Assembly: GCF_010091925.1 (NCBI RefSeq)
Contig: NZ_WVID01000002.1
Location: 1 to 64,000, forward strand
DNA from: Nostoc sp. B(2019)
Lineage (GTDB): Bacteria; Cyanobacteriota; Cyanobacteriia; Cyanobacteriales; Nostocaceae
Direction: 5' to 3'
DNA: 64,000 nucleotides
Shown here: positions 53,072 to 62,942 of the stretch, one piece after another
How positions within the stretch are numbered: the first letter of the stretch is position 1
Layout of the letters: each line of letters opens with the position of its first letter
Notes under the pieces: model-generated
The model's input: only the letters and a program-made list of their open reading frames with translations
Told to the model about the DNA's origin: nothing
Databases searched by the model: none
Program-made: the position numbers and the translations under genes

Positions 53072-54523
53072 TCACTGATATCCTTGCCAAGGGACGACTT
53101 CTAGTGTACCGCTAGGCTTGAATAGTACTTGAAAATGGGCAAGAGGTTCTTTGTTATTGGGAGCAGCTACATTAGAGCCATAAATGGCTTGGAACATCTT
53201 AGGTAGGGGTGTTTCTCGGAAATAGTCAAAGGCAACTTGATTGAGTGGTTCGTAGTCGGCAATCACACCATCTTTGTTGACTGCTACCCGATATTTTAGA
53301 TCTCGCGTAAAAGTGGGTTTACCACTCCAACTTTGGCGAACTGTCTTATAAAGCCTTTGGTTTAAACCCTTAACTGTTTTGGAGTCAGTAATTTTTTCCC
53401 CAACTACCTCTGGTGTCCTGAAGTATCCCCGCCAAGGACTAACTTCTAGCACGCCTTGTCTAGTAAAGACTACTCGAAATTGGGCGATCGGTTCATTGGA
53501 AATAGGAGCGCGGTTCGCAGGGTTATACAGGAGATTAGGCAGAGGAGTTTGCTGTACTCCTTGATTTGCATCTTTATTCAGCGCTTTATAACCAACGATC
53601 GCCCCATCCGCAGCCACACCTACACGATAGATTAATTCCTGTTTTAAGCCTAAGCGATTAGTCCAAGCTGGATGAATTTGGTTATAAACTTGGCGATTTA
53701 ATGCCCGCAGCTGGGATGCATCAGTAATTTCTGAAACTGTATTTAACAGTGCTTCTAAATCTGTAACTGCGGGTTTCGTCGTGGATGCAGGAGTTGCAGC
53801 AGCTACGGCCGCTGGCGTGGGAATTGCAGCAGCAGCTATTGGTGTTAGAGTAGGCGATGCTGAAGGAGTGACGCTGGGTATTGTAGAGCTAGTCTGCTCA
53901 TCTGGTTTCGGCTCTGGTGGACGCACTTCGGGAGGTGGAATCAAGTTAAAGGCGATCGCTGCCACTGCTAAACTTGAGACTCCCACGGCAGCAGGTATTG
54001 CCTGTTTAATAAAGGCTGAACTAGCACCACCATAGCGTCTGGTAACTGGTTGTAGTTCTAGTGAAAGTTCTGGTAAAGTTTGGCTATCAGCAAAAAACTG
54101 ATCAACTGCTTCTACTAAGTCAAACAGCTGTACTGTACTCAAATCTATTTGAATAGGTGGTTTAGGGTAATTAGAATTAGACTCAAAATTCTCTGGAGAA
54201 CTCTCCGAATGCACAATTAACCTGTGTTGATTGCTACTAATTTTCTGAAACTCTACTAGTTCCGACTCCTGGTTATGTGCTTGAGGGTTTGTTACATTAC
54301 TCAAAAATTCTTGGGCATAAGCACTAACCGCCCTCACCAAACTTTCAAAAAATTCTCGCCCTCCCACCAAGGGCTGATTATAACCAGATAAATAGCATTC
54401 TGCATTTACCAATATTGACAGTTCTGGGCGCAGTTCTTGAAAGTTCGCGGCCCTAGTTATATCACTTAACCCTTCTAAAAGTAGCGTACAATTAGGCAGA
54501 CTGTACTTACGTTGAATATTCAT
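53072..54523 (-). CDS. DUF4335 domain protein
   Basis: A 483-residue cyanobacterial protein. Residues 1-170: MNIQRKYSLPNCTLLLEGLSD and NAECYLSGYNQPLVGGREFFESLVRAVSAYAQEFLS, the DUF4335 pattern. A membrane segment (about 178-195, PAAVGVSSLAVAAIAFNLI) is followed by a Pro/Thr/Ala-rich linker and two related C-terminal modules (LNRQVYNQIHPAW...YRVGVAADGAIVGYKALN and LNQRLYKTVRQSW...YRVAVNKDGVIADYEPLN), a clear internal duplication of about 110 residues. Function is unknown. It overlaps the DUF3038 gene upstream by 4 bp (ATGA). Confidence 0.85.
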   Translation of the reverse strand: MNIQRKYSLPNCTLLLEGLSDITRAANFQELRPELSILVNAECYLSGYNQPLVGGREFFESLVRAVSAYAQEFLSNVTNPQAHNQESELVEFQKISSNQHRLIVHSESSPENFESNSNYPKPPIQIDLSTVQLFDLVEAVDQFFADSQTLPELSLELQPVTRRYGGASSAFIKQAIPAAVGVSSLAVAAIAFNLIPPPEVRPPEPKPDEQTSSTIPSVTPSASPTLTPIAAAAIPTPAAVAAATPASTTKPAVTDLEALLNTVSEITDASQLRALNRQVYNQIHPAWTNRLGLKQELIYRVGVAADGAIVGYKALNKDANQGVQQTPLPNLLYNPANRAPISNEPIAQFRVVFTRQGVLEVSPWRGYFRTPEVVGEKITDSKTVKGLNQRLYKTVRQSWSGKPTFTRDLKYRVAVNKDGVIADYEPLNQVAFDYFRETPLPKMFQAIYGSNVAAPNNKEPLAHFQVLFKPSGTLEVVPWQGYQ

Positions 54524-55146
54524 TCTACTTCACCGTCAAAAAGACTAATCCAGAACCGCTGCATTCCCGCCGTACCGGTACAGAATAGTAATTGTCCTAA
54601 CAGATTTATCGCCAACTCATCCAATTTTGCATCTGAAGTCAATGCTAGTACACCAGAACGTCGAGCATTCATTCGGCTCTTAAAATGCGCTCTAAACCGC
54701 TCTAAGTAATTAGATAGCCGCAAATTCTGTTCTAGTGGAATCTGCTTTTCATCCATCTGTTGATATATCATTAATAACTGGCGGATGACAACAGTTAAAC
54801 GCCGCGCTATGTAGCAAGCAATCACCACCAAAGCTTTAGCTTCCATAATGGTTAAGGGGCGGCGGATATGCGCTCGTCGCAGGGGGTTAGAGCTACGCAT
54901 CCGCCATAAATTCACCCTATCTTTAATAATTCCTTTAAGATCCAACTCTTGGGCAAAAGTCAGGATCGCTTCAGAACCGCCAAGTTCTAAAGCTTCAATC
55001 GCCAATAAAATCAGGTCAATTTGCAGACGGGTTCTCCGAGGACATCCCTTGGAAGCGATCGCCGGATCTGGTAGAGTCTCCAGAATCATCGGCAGCGACT
55101 CTTGGGTTGGACTGTTGAACGGCGTTAAACTTGCGGAGACATTCAT
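54520..55146 (-). CDS. DUF3038 domain protein
   Basis: A 208-residue, mostly helical protein with the DUF3038 pattern: RTRLQIDLILLAIEALELGGSEAILTFAQELDL, LWRMRSSNPLRRAHIRRPLTIMEAKALVVIACYIARRL, and FWISLFDGEVE at the end. It is translationally coupled (ATGA overlap) to the DUF4335 gene; the two occur together in cyanobacteria. No function is known to me. Confidence 0.85.
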   Translation of the reverse strand: MNVSASLTPFNSPTQESLPMILETLPDPAIASKGCPRRTRLQIDLILLAIEALELGGSEAILTFAQELDLKGIIKDRVNLWRMRSSNPLRRAHIRRPLTIMEAKALVVIACYIARRLTVVIRQLLMIYQQMDEKQIPLEQNLRLSNYLERFRAHFKSRMNARRSGVLALTSDAKLDELAINLLGQLLFCTGTAGMQRFWISLFDGEVE

Positions 55147-55615
55147 TCTATAAATACCTTTTGCGGTTCCAACAGACTAGGTAAAACAAATTTAAGATAG
55201 GTAGCCAAATCAAGAATGTTAGACTTAGTGGCAGTAATAAGACTACCTGATATATACATTACTTAACTCTTTCTACTCAAAATCCGTATACTGAAATCAA
55301 AGTTTTAAAGCATAAATTAATTCACCCCGTTTATTAGCGCAATACTTTCCCTAGCTTGGTTTAGATTCTAATTATCGTCAATAAATAGCGATTCACCTTC
55401 GATCCCCAGCGTATGACATTATAGTGTACGATTTTTCAGGTATCTGGAATTGAGGGTTGGGGGCTGGAGACTAGGTACTAGAAACTCGGAAGGGGAGAGG
55501 TTAAAGGCAAAAGAAATTTATTTACCCTTTACCCCTTACCCTTTAACCTTTAACCTTTTCCTTCTTCAATGCCCCATGCCCTATGCCCTATGCCCTATTC
55601 CCCAATCCCTGTTTT
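55147..55615. other. Intergenic region upstream of apt with heptamer runs
   Basis: The left part (55147-55440) is AT-rich and holds the DUF3038 promoter region. The right part has CCCTTTA-type heptamers (about 55524-55562) and ATGCCCT/ATGCCCC heptamers (about 55570-55600) directly before apt. The apt frame is open 11 codons upstream into that repeat. Confidence 0.6.
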
Positions 55616-56134
55616 ATGAATTTGAAGTCTCTAATTCGTGACATCCCAGATTTTCCCAAACCCGGAATTTTATTTCGGGATATCACTACCCTGCTGCGCG
55701 ATCCCGAAGGACTGCGTTATACTATTGACATTTTTACACAAAAATGTATTGAAGCAGAGATCAAAGCGGATTATGTTGTTGGCATGGAGTCGCGGGGGTT
55801 CATTTTTGCCTCACCTCTAGCTTATAAATTAGGGTCTGGTTTTATTCCCGTTCGCAAAAGAGGTAAGTTACCAGCAGCAGTTCACTCAATTGAATATGAA
55901 CTAGAGTATGGTATGGATTGCTTGGAAGTACATCAAGACGCTTTGCACCCAGGTAGCCGGATTTTGATTGTAGACGATCTAATTGCCACGGGTGGAACTG
56001 CAAGTGCGACAGCAAAGCTAGTGCAGAATATTGGCTGCGAACTGGTGGGGTTTGGGTTTATTATCGAGCTACGGGATTTGCAAGGGCGTAAACATCTGCC
56101 GGATGTGCCGATTATTTCCCTAATTGAATATTAG
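55616..56134 (+). CDS. apt: Adenine phosphoribosyltransferase
   Basis: A 172-residue purine-salvage enzyme that makes AMP from adenine and [31 protein letters not shown] is the family start; [26 protein letters not shown] and the PRPP loop [20 protein letters not shown] are complete. The ATG at 55616 gives the family length; an ATG at 55583 lies in heptamer repeat and is rejected. Confidence 0.96.
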   Translation: MNLKSLIRDIPDFPKPGILFRDITTLLRDPEGLRYTIDIFTQKCIEAEIKADYVVGMESRGFIFASPLAYKLGSGFIPVRKRGKLPAAVHSIEYELEYGMDCLEVHQDALHPGSRILIVDDLIATGGTASATAKLVQNIGCELVGFGFIIELRDLQGRKHLPDVPIISLIEY

Positions 56135-56154
56135 TCATTGGTCATTAGTGATTA

Positions 56155-56310
56155 GACAAATGGCTAATGATAACTGACAAAGCGCAAAGTCTGAGCGGTT
56201 CGCGGAGCGTCTCGTAGAGAGGCTTCCGACGCTCCTACGGACGCTCGTTCCTCGCTAACGCTAACGCTGCGCTATCCGTTGGCGCAGCCCGCCGCAGGCA
56301 TCAGAACTTT
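56155..56310. repeat. Dispersed palindromic repeat cluster between apt and the permease gene
   Basis: GGTTCGCGGAGCGTCTCGTAGAGAGG, CCGACGCTCCTACGGACGCTCG, TCGCTAACGCTAACGCTGCGCTA and GTTGGCGCAGCCCGCCG are units shared with 48.6, 57.4 and 57.9 kb. It occupies most of the 197-bp spacer. Confidence 0.75.
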
Positions 56311-56331
56311 GTAAGAGAGGACAAAGCACAA

Positions 56332-57378
56332 ATGACATCTACGAGAATTTCCTTGGAGACAGGACGGGATTGGCTAATTAGATTAGTCACGAATGAAACT
56401 TTTATTTATGTATTGAAGCGGCTATTGCAGGCACTACTGACCTTGTTTTTAGCGTCAGCGTTGTCGTTTTTTATCATTCAACTTGCTCCAGGGGATTATG
56501 TAGATACGCTGCGGCAAAATCCGAAGATATCCCCAGAAAGAATAGAGGAAATTAAGCAGCAATTTGGACTTGATAAGTCTTGGCCGGAGCAATTTGGGTT
56601 GTGGCTGTGGCGAATCGTCACAAAAGGCGATTTTGGTACGAGTTTTGTTTACCAACGTTCAGTAGCGTCGCTGTTGTGGGAACGAGTACCAGCAACTTTA
56701 CTATTAGCGATCGCATCTTTAATTGCGACTTGGGCGATCGCTATCCCTTTAGGGATCTTTGCCGCTGTCCAGCAAAATAAGCTAGGCGATCGCATCTTAC
56801 AGGTAATTAGCTACGCCGGACAAGGCTTTCCCAGTTTCATCACCGCCCTAGCGCTACTAGTCTTTGCCCAAATGACATCACCGCTGTTCCCAGTGGGTAG
56901 TATGACTAGCATTAATCATGCGGAACTGTCTTGGTTTGGCAGATTACTAGATATCGGTTGGCACATGATTTTACCAACTATTGCGCTCTCGATTACTAGC
57001 TTTGCCGGTTTACAGCGCATCACTCGCGGCGAATTATTGGATGTTCTGCGTCAAGATTACATCCAAACGGCCCGTGCTAAAGGATTGCCAGAAAATCGCG
57101 TGATCTACGTTCATGCTCTCCGCAATGCCATAAATCCGTTAATTACCTTATTGGGTTTTGAATTAGCCGGTTTATTAAATGGTGCATTCATTGCGGAATT
57201 TTTCTTCAACTGGCCTGGTTTAGGGAGATTGGCTTTACAAGCTTTACAAGCTCAAGATTTATATTTATTAATGGCAAGCTTGGTAATGGGCGCTGTGCTG
57301 CTGATTGTTGGCAATTTAATCGCCGACTTGATGCTAAAAGCTGCCGATCCGCGCATTCGTCTAGAAAATCTTAATTAG
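56332..57378 (+). CDS. ABC transporter permease, DppB/OppB type
   Basis: A 348-residue permease of the dipeptide/oligopeptide/nickel class. KRLLQALLTLFLASALSFFIIQLAPGDYVD is the N-terminal helix with the family PGD motif; WLWRIVTKGDFGTSFVYQRSV and the EAA loop TRGELLDVLRQDYIQTARAKGLPENRVIYVHALRNAINPLITLLG are complete. Six helices are expected. No second permease, ATPase or binding protein is next to it; an OppA-type binding protein is at 23026-24813. Confidence 0.93.
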   Translation: MTSTRISLETGRDWLIRLVTNETFIYVLKRLLQALLTLFLASALSFFIIQLAPGDYVDTLRQNPKISPERIEEIKQQFGLDKSWPEQFGLWLWRIVTKGDFGTSFVYQRSVASLLWERVPATLLLAIASLIATWAIAIPLGIFAAVQQNKLGDRILQVISYAGQGFPSFITALALLVFAQMTSPLFPVGSMTSINHAELSWFGRLLDIGWHMILPTIALSITSFAGLQRITRGELLDVLRQDYIQTARAKGLPENRVIYVHALRNAINPLITLLGFELAGLLNGAFIAEFFFNWPGLGRLALQALQAQDLYLLMASLVMGAVLLIVGNLIADLMLKAADPRIRLENLN

Positions 57379-57415
57379 TCATTTGTCATTGGTCATTGAT
57401 TATTCTCCCTCTGCT

Positions 57416-57515
57416 CCGGTTGTTGAGCGGCTTGTCCTGAGCGTACCCCTACGGGGAAGCAAGCTACGCGTAGCGTCTCGTAGAGAAGCCGTTGGCGCAG
57501 CCTCCCGCAGGGAAG
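57416..57515. repeat. Dispersed palindromic repeat cluster
   Basis: GTACCCCTACGGGGAAGCAAGCTACGCGTAG, GTCTCGTAGAGAAGCC and GTTGGCGCAGCCTCCCGCAGGGAAGG, the same units as at 48.6 and 56.2 kb, between the permease gene and the 94-residue protein gene. Confidence 0.75.
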
Positions 57516-57570
57516 GAAGTCGAAACACTGTTCCCCATCTTCCCCACTCCCTCTCTCCTCATTCATCTTC

Positions 57571-57855
57571 ATGCTCTCCGAACTCTATTACATAGTGCGT
57601 TCACAAACTGACGGTCGTTATCTTATAGCTCGTCCAAATGCCGACGACGCATCAAGTTATTTGTTGTTGTTTCGGGAAAACTTTGACGCCTTAAGCTATC
57701 TCAACACCCACGCGGCAGAAGTGGCAAATCGTTTTGCGGTAGAATCTATTCCTGGCACACAGGTGGGAAACTTGTTGAAACGCTGGGGTTTTAGCGGTGT
57801 GGGTATTGTTAGCGATCCTTTATTGCCCAAAGTTGAGTTTTTACAGCACAATTAA
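57571..57855 (+). CDS. Conserved-looking hypothetical protein
   Basis: A 94-residue protein (MLSELYYIVRSQTDGRYLIARP, LLLFRENFDALSYLNTHAAEVANRF, PGTQVGNLLKRWGFSGVGIVSDPL). It has good coding character and no signal peptide or membrane helix. I do not recognise a domain. The start at 57571 is 55 nt after the repeat cluster. Confidence 0.6.
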   Translation: MLSELYYIVRSQTDGRYLIARPNADDASSYLLLFRENFDALSYLNTHAAEVANRFAVESIPGTQVGNLLKRWGFSGVGIVSDPLLPKVEFLQHN

Positions 57856-58177
57856 GTTTTCGGATTGGCGTAGACGCATTAGCGAAGCGGTAGCGACGTT
57901 CGCATAGCGTCTCGCAGAGAAGGAGCGTCAGCGGCTTGTCGTCAGACATCGCTTTCATGGTGTTTAAGTATTTTATAGCGGTTCCCGTTATCTGGGAACA
58001 ACTCTAAATCGGCGGTAGTCCAGCGAACTCTCTCAGATATCGGCTGGTTCATAAATCATCCCTTTTAGGAGATTTATTAATTTTAGCCTGGGCGGGGACT
58101 GGGGTTAGGGGAAAGGCGATCGGGAATAATCTGTACCCTGTTACCTCTACCCTCAACCCTACTTCAGTCCCCAGTCT
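57856..58177. other. Repeat-containing spacer between hypothetical gene and purF
   Basis: 57862-57945 is another copy of the dispersed palindromic repeat (GGTAGCGACGTTCGCATAGCG, GTCTCGCAGAGAAGGAGCG). About 57976-57997 has a hairpin, AGCGGTTCCCGTTATCTGGGAAC-like. The remainder holds nothing recognised; both flanking genes end here. Confidence 0.55.
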
Positions 58178-59683
58178 CTACACCACAACCTTTTCTTTTT
58201 CTAGAATCAGCTTAGAGCGCTTCACCTGCTCAGGAATTGTCACTGGATAATCTCCAGTAAAGCAAGCAGAACAAAAACTATTGGTGTCTTCTCCGGTGGC
58301 GGTTAGCATTCCCTCCCAACTGAGATAGGCGAGGCTATCTACTTCCAACTGCTGAGCAATTTCTTCTACTGACTTAGTAGCAGCAATTAGCTGATCCTGG
58401 CTATCGGTATCAATGCCATAGAAGCAGGGGTGAGTTACTGGCGGGGAAGAAATTCGCATATGTACTTCCACCGCACCTGCTTCACGCAAGGTTTTGACTA
58501 GTTTACGGCTAGTAGTACCCCGGACAATAGAATCATCCACAATGATCACACGTTTACCCACCAGTACATCTTTGAGGGGATTAAGTTTCATGCGGATACC
58601 TGACTCACGCATGGTTTGTGTGGGCTGAATAAAGGTTCGCCCAACATAGCGATTTTTAATCAATCCTTCAACATAAGCTACACCAGAGGCTTGAGAAAAC
58701 CCAATAGCAGCAGGTATACCTGAATCGGGAACACCAAAGACAATATCAGCATCTACGGGAGATTCTTCAGCTAACTGCCTTCCTAACCGCATTCGGTAAC
58801 TATACAAACTCTCGTTGTGCATAACGCTATCAGGGCGGGCAAAGTAAATCATCTCAAAGATACATAGCTTCCGCTGGGGCTTTTGATTCCAGTGGTAGGA
58901 AGCCAAACCTTCTTCGGTAATCCAAACTAACTCACCTGGTTCTACGTCCCGCAGATATTCGGCTCCAATGATATCTAAACCACAAGTCTCCGAAGCCAAA
59001 ACGTAACGGACTGGATTACCTGCCAAAGTGCCAATTACTAAGGGGCGAATGCCATTGGGATCGCGGACACCCATAACACCGCTAGGAGTGCCAATGACTA
59101 AACTAAAGGCTCCATAGCAGCGGTGAAACGCTTGAATCGAACCTTCGAGCCAATCTGCTCCAGCATTGATGGCTTCTGCGATCGCAAAAGCGATCATTTC
59201 TGAGTCTGTTGTCGTGACTAAGTTGCATTTTTTCTCAAGCAACTCTTGACGCAACTGCACAGTATTGACTAAATTACCATTGTGTGCAAGAGCTAATGTA
59301 CCTAAGCGAGTTTCAAGTACAGCAGGTTGGGCATTAACTTTGCGACTAGAGCCTGTGGTGGAATATCGAGTGTGACCAACAGCAAGATTACCAGGCAACT
59401 GGTTCAAGATAGATTCATTGAAGACTTGAGACACCAAGCCCATATCTTTGTGGAGGTGTACTTGTGTACCCTCAAATGTGGCAATCCCAGCTGATTCTTG
59501 ACCCCGGTGCTGGAGGGCATACAATCCAAAGTAGGTCAGTTTCGCAACATCTTCTCCCGGTGCGTAAATGCCAAAAACACCGCAAGCTTCTTCTGGCTTA
59601 TCAGGACGATTTTCATGACTATTTATTTGGTTGTTGGTCTTTTGGGGATAATCATCCGAAGTGACGGGATGGATGGGAATCAT
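58178..59683 (-). CDS. purF: Amidophosphoribosyltransferase
   Basis: A 501-residue enzyme for the first committed step of purine synthesis. The glutamine amidohydrolase part begins at Cys34 (EEACGVFGIYAPG), so residues before it would be a removed propeptide; GHTRYSTTG and LAHNGNLVN follow. The phosphoribosyltransferase part has VIIVDDSIVRGTTSRKLVKTL. Cys residues near the end (CSACFTGDYP) fit an Fe-S-type PurF. It follows purL on the same strand. Confidence 0.96.
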   Translation of the reverse strand: MIPIHPVTSDDYPQKTNNQINSHENRPDKPEEACGVFGIYAPGEDVAKLTYFGLYALQHRGQESAGIATFEGTQVHLHKDMGLVSQVFNESILNQLPGNLAVGHTRYSTTGSSRKVNAQPAVLETRLGTLALAHNGNLVNTVQLRQELLEKKCNLVTTTDSEMIAFAIAEAINAGADWLEGSIQAFHRCYGAFSLVIGTPSGVMGVRDPNGIRPLVIGTLAGNPVRYVLASETCGLDIIGAEYLRDVEPGELVWITEEGLASYHWNQKPQRKLCIFEMIYFARPDSVMHNESLYSYRMRLGRQLAEESPVDADIVFGVPDSGIPAAIGFSQASGVAYVEGLIKNRYVGRTFIQPTQTMRESGIRMKLNPLKDVLVGKRVIIVDDSIVRGTTSRKLVKTLREAGAVEVHMRISSPPVTHPCFYGIDTDSQDQLIAATKSVEEIAQQLEVDSLAYLSWEGMLTATGEDTNSFCSACFTGDYPVTIPEQVKRSKLILEKEKVVV

Positions 59684-59888
59684 GCTAGCTTTGCTCCTGG
59701 TGGGGGGGTCAAGTCACTGGGATTGTGTCGTTAGACAGTTAGGGATTTCTTAATAAATCTTTAACCATCCATTAAAACAGTACCGTAATTATGCTCAGGG
59801 ACGCTAATACTTCTAAGTTATGTAATTTGTGAGTTAATCTGAATACTTATAATTCAGCACGGGCTACGCCCCGCTACGCTAACTCGAC

Positions 59889-62264
59889 TCAGGACTGAGA
59901 AGTAGTGGTGTGGATGGCTAAACGTCTAGAGATGGCATTGTAAAAGCGATCGCTAATATCTTTGATCCTAACCTTGATTAAAGTTTGATTATCAGCGGTT
60001 AAAACCCCCAAATCGGTGTCGGAATTACCCACCATACCCAATTTTTGCCATTCTTTACCCAGATGTTCCTGTAAGTAGGATTCCCAAATTTCTTGGTGTT
60101 TTGAGGGTACAGAAACTAAAATTCGCGCCCCACCTTCGCCAAATAGCAATTCATCAAGGCGTTGTAATTGGGTACGTGGTATTTCTAAATTGATTTCGGC
60201 ACCGAGGTTACTAGCAATGCAACATTCTGCTAGGGCAATAGCCACTCCTCCCTCAGCACAATCGTGAGCTGAATGTACCCAACCAGCACGAATACCCTCA
60301 CGGCAAACTTTTTGTACACGGCGTTCCAAATCAAAATCCACCCGTGGTGGTTTTCCGGCAATAGTGCCGTGGATAGTGGCTAAATACTCAGATGCTCCCA
60401 AACTGATTTTGGATGCTAAAGGTAATCCCAGTAGATAAATTACATCACCAGCCGCCTGCCAACCTTGACCACAAATTTTGGTTATATCGGGAATTAACCC
60501 GACCATACCGACAACAGGAGTCGGATAGATTGGTTGCGGAGTGCCCTGAGAATCAAGAGTTTCGTTGTATAAAGAAACATTTCCGCCTGTGACTGGTGTT
60601 GCTAATTCTCGGCAACCTTCAGCCAAACCGCGACAAGCTTCTGCTAATTGCCAGTAACCAATCGGTTTTTCTGGAGAGCCAAAATTCAAGTTATCCGTCA
60701 CCGCCAGAGGTTCTGCACCAACACAACTAAGATTGCGTGCAGCTTCAGCCACCACAGCCTTAGCTCCCTCATAGGGATCAAGGTAAACATAACGAGGATT
60801 GCAATCTACCGTAGCCGCCACTCCCAATTTTAGATTTTGGATTGTGGATTTTAGATTGGGAATTGCTTCTAAGGGACGTAAGCGTACCACAGCAGCATCC
60901 GCACCACCTGGTAGGATGACTGTATTGTTCTGCACCTGATGATCATACTGACGATATACCCAGCGTTTAGATGCGATCGTGGGCGTATCGAGCAAAGTTA
61001 AAAGAATATCATTCCAACTTTGCAAACTTCCTGAGATTTCAACACCAGCCGTTGTACAGGAAGGCAAAGACTCAGGCGTCCATTCCCAAGCTTTCAAAGC
61101 ATATTCTGGCGGTTGAGTCAACAATTCTCGATGATAAAGAGGAGTATTCTCCGCCAACGCCTCAGTCGGAATTTCTGCTGCTATTTCACCTTGAAACAGA
61201 ATCTTCACAATGGGTTCAGCAATGACAGTACCAGCAACAACAGCCTGGAGTCCCCAACGGTGAAAAATGTCGATTAACTCCTGCTCACGTCCCTTGTGGG
61301 CAACAAACAGCATCCGTTCTTGAGATTCTGAGAGTAGGTATTCATAGGGAACCATCCCCAACTCCCGCACGGGAATTTTATCTAAATCCAGTTCAATCCC
61401 TACACCGCCTTTTGCTGCCATCTCTGATGTAGAACAGGTGATCCCAGCTGCTCCCATATCTTGTGCAGCGACAACTGCACCAGTCTTAAACGCCTCCAAG
61501 CAAGCTTCAATCAACGACTTTTCCAAAAAGGGGTCGCCTACTTGCACTGCGGGACGGTCATCCATTGACTCATTACTCAATTCTGCGCTGGCAAAACTTG
61601 CGCCTCTCATGCCATCGCGTCCGGTGGTAGAACCAACATATAACACAGGATTACCCAAGCCAGATGCCCCAGATTTGACGATTTCTGGTGTTTCCATCAA
61701 CCCTAGTGCCATGACATTCACTAAAGGATTACCAGAGTAAGCAGAGTCAAAGTAAACTTCGCCGCCGACAGTAGGCACTCCCACACAATTACCATAATGG
61801 GCAATTCCTGCTACTACACCGCTAAACAACCGCTGAGTTTTGGCATCTTCTAGGGAACCAAAGCGCAGCGAGTTTAATAAGGCAATAGGACGCGCACCCA
61901 TTGTAAAGATATCTCTTAGGATGCCTCCTACTCCAGTTGCGGCTCCTTGGAATGGTTCAACAGCTGAAGGGTGGTTGTGGGATTCAATCTTAAAAGCTAA
62001 TTGCAGTCCGTCGCCTAAGTCCACAACACCAGCATTTTCACCAGGCCCTACGAGAATACGGGGCCCGTCTGTAGGAAACTGTTTGAGTAAAGGTCGAGAA
62101 TTTTTATAACAGCAATGCTCTGACCACATTACCCCAAACATTCCCAGTTCAGCTTTGTTGGGATGACGCCCTAATCGGCGGACAATTTCTGCGTATTCTT
62201 CTGGCTTTAGACCTTCAGCAGCGATTTCTTCAGGGGAAAAGGGAGCAGCAGATGTGGCGGTCAT
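59889..62264 (-). CDS. purL: Phosphoribosylformylglycinamidine synthase subunit PurL
   Basis: A 791-residue small-type PurL, which works with separate PurQ and Pur[17 protein letters not shown] is the N-terminal motif; [65 protein letters not shown] and [16 protein letters not shown] are complete. An insert [15 protein letters not shown] (residues about 467-481), where homologs normally run straight from the VVR strand to [18 protein letters not shown], is encoded by a dispersed repeat. purF follows after 205 bp on the same strand. Confidence 0.95.
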   Translation of the reverse strand: MTATSAAPFSPEEIAAEGLKPEEYAEIVRRLGRHPNKAELGMFGVMWSEHCCYKNSRPLLKQFPTDGPRILVGPGENAGVVDLGDGLQLAFKIESHNHPSAVEPFQGAATGVGGILRDIFTMGARPIALLNSLRFGSLEDAKTQRLFSGVVAGIAHYGNCVGVPTVGGEVYFDSAYSGNPLVNVMALGLMETPEIVKSGASGLGNPVLYVGSTTGRDGMRGASFASAELSNESMDDRPAVQVGDPFLEKSLIEACLEAFKTGAVVAAQDMGAAGITCSTSEMAAKGGVGIELDLDKIPVRELGMVPYEYLLSESQERMLFVAHKGREQELIDIFHRWGLQAVVAGTVIAEPIVKILFQGEIAAEIPTEALAENTPLYHRELLTQPPEYALKAWEWTPESLPSCTTAGVEISGSLQSWNDILLTLLDTPTIASKRWVYRQYDHQVQNNTVILPGGADAAVVRLRPLEAIPNLKSTIQNLKLGVAATVDCNPRYVYLDPYEGAKAVVAEAARNLSCVGAEPLAVTDNLNFGSPEKPIGYWQLAEACRGLAEGCRELATPVTGGNVSLYNETLDSQGTPQPIYPTPVVGMVGLIPDITKICGQGWQAAGDVIYLLGLPLASKISLGASEYLATIHGTIAGKPPRVDFDLERRVQKVCREGIRAGWVHSAHDCAEGGVAIALAECCIASNLGAEINLEIPRTQLQRLDELLFGEGGARILVSVPSKHQEIWESYLQEHLGKEWQKLGMVGNSDTDLGVLTADNQTLIKVRIKDISDRFYNAISRRLAIHTTTSQS
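60824..60865. repeat. Short repeat embedded in frame in purL
   Basis: On the + strand CCAATTTTAGATTTTGGATT and GTGGATTTTAGATTGGGAAT form a degenerate tandem and partly palindromic repeat of the GGATTTTAGATT type, which is common in cyanobacterial spacers. It contributes about 14 codons to purL. Confidence 0.7.
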
Positions 62265-62499
62265 GGAAGTAATGCACCAATTGAACAGAGCATTATTCTA
62301 TCGATTTACTTGCCCTCTAGGTGCAGTTCTAGGAATGTAGATAGTTTTTTCTTTGTTTTCTTAAGGTAAATACCCACGCAATATTTACTAAATTTTTACA
62401 TAATTGGTTTTTTTTGCACCGTCCCACGTAGCGTCTAGACATAACTGGTCTTTGTCATGTAAGTACATATTCCAGACGCTATAAAGTCTATATGTCTAC

Positions 62500-62695
62500 A
62501 GCAGGCATGAAATTACTAGGGTATATGCAGTTTAGCTGTAACAATCAAGTGATGACAATCACAAGTATCCTTGATTAAGATCGTCTCCATGCAATTACGA
62601 AGTAGGCATAATTAATTACAACTGAACTCTAGCCGAGTCATTAATAGGGAACACACTAATTGCCGACAGCCTCCGTAAGGAACTGTCGGCTTTTT
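62500..62695 (+). ncRNA. Candidate small RNA ending in a strong terminator
   Basis: A nested hairpin (ATCAAG 62544-62549 / CTTGAT 62570-62575, inside it GTGAT/ATCAC) lies upstream of a terminator hairpin on the + strand. Both flanking genes are on the minus strand, so a + strand terminator has no protein gene to serve. No open frame with a start site fits. The 5' end is a guess; TATAAA at about 62481 may be a -10. No known RNA family was recognised. Confidence 0.4.
62662..62695 (+). terminator. Rho-independent terminator on + strand
   Basis: GCCGACAG (62662-62669) / CTGTCGGC (62683-62690) with a 13-nt loop, followed directly by TTTTT. On the minus strand there is no U-run after the stem, so it acts in the + direction. 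Confidence 0.85.
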
Positions 62696-62942
62696 GTCAT
62701 TGGTCATTTGTCCCCGAAGTTCTGATTGATATGCGAGTAGAACTCACAGAACAAAGGATGATAGACAATTTCATAAAATTTCCCCACAACTGGTTGGTAA
62801 CTTGACAGAGATTTGCCACAGCCACTACCAAGTGTGGGGAAGGTATGATCAAATTAGGAATTTTATGCGTATCGAGCGCTAATGTTTTGCACTCAATCTA
62901 GTAGATTGCAAGTCCACTTATAGAAACAGCACACACTTTGGA

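Larger units (their letters stand above)
62265..62942. other. Intergenic region between purL and apcD
   Basis: A 678-bp spacer. It holds the purL promoter region on the left, the candidate + strand small RNA (about 62500-62695), and on the right the 3' flank of apcD, where ACTTGGTAGTGGCTG and CCCCACAACTGGTTGG parts are weakly structured. No coding remnant was found. Confidence 0.4.
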
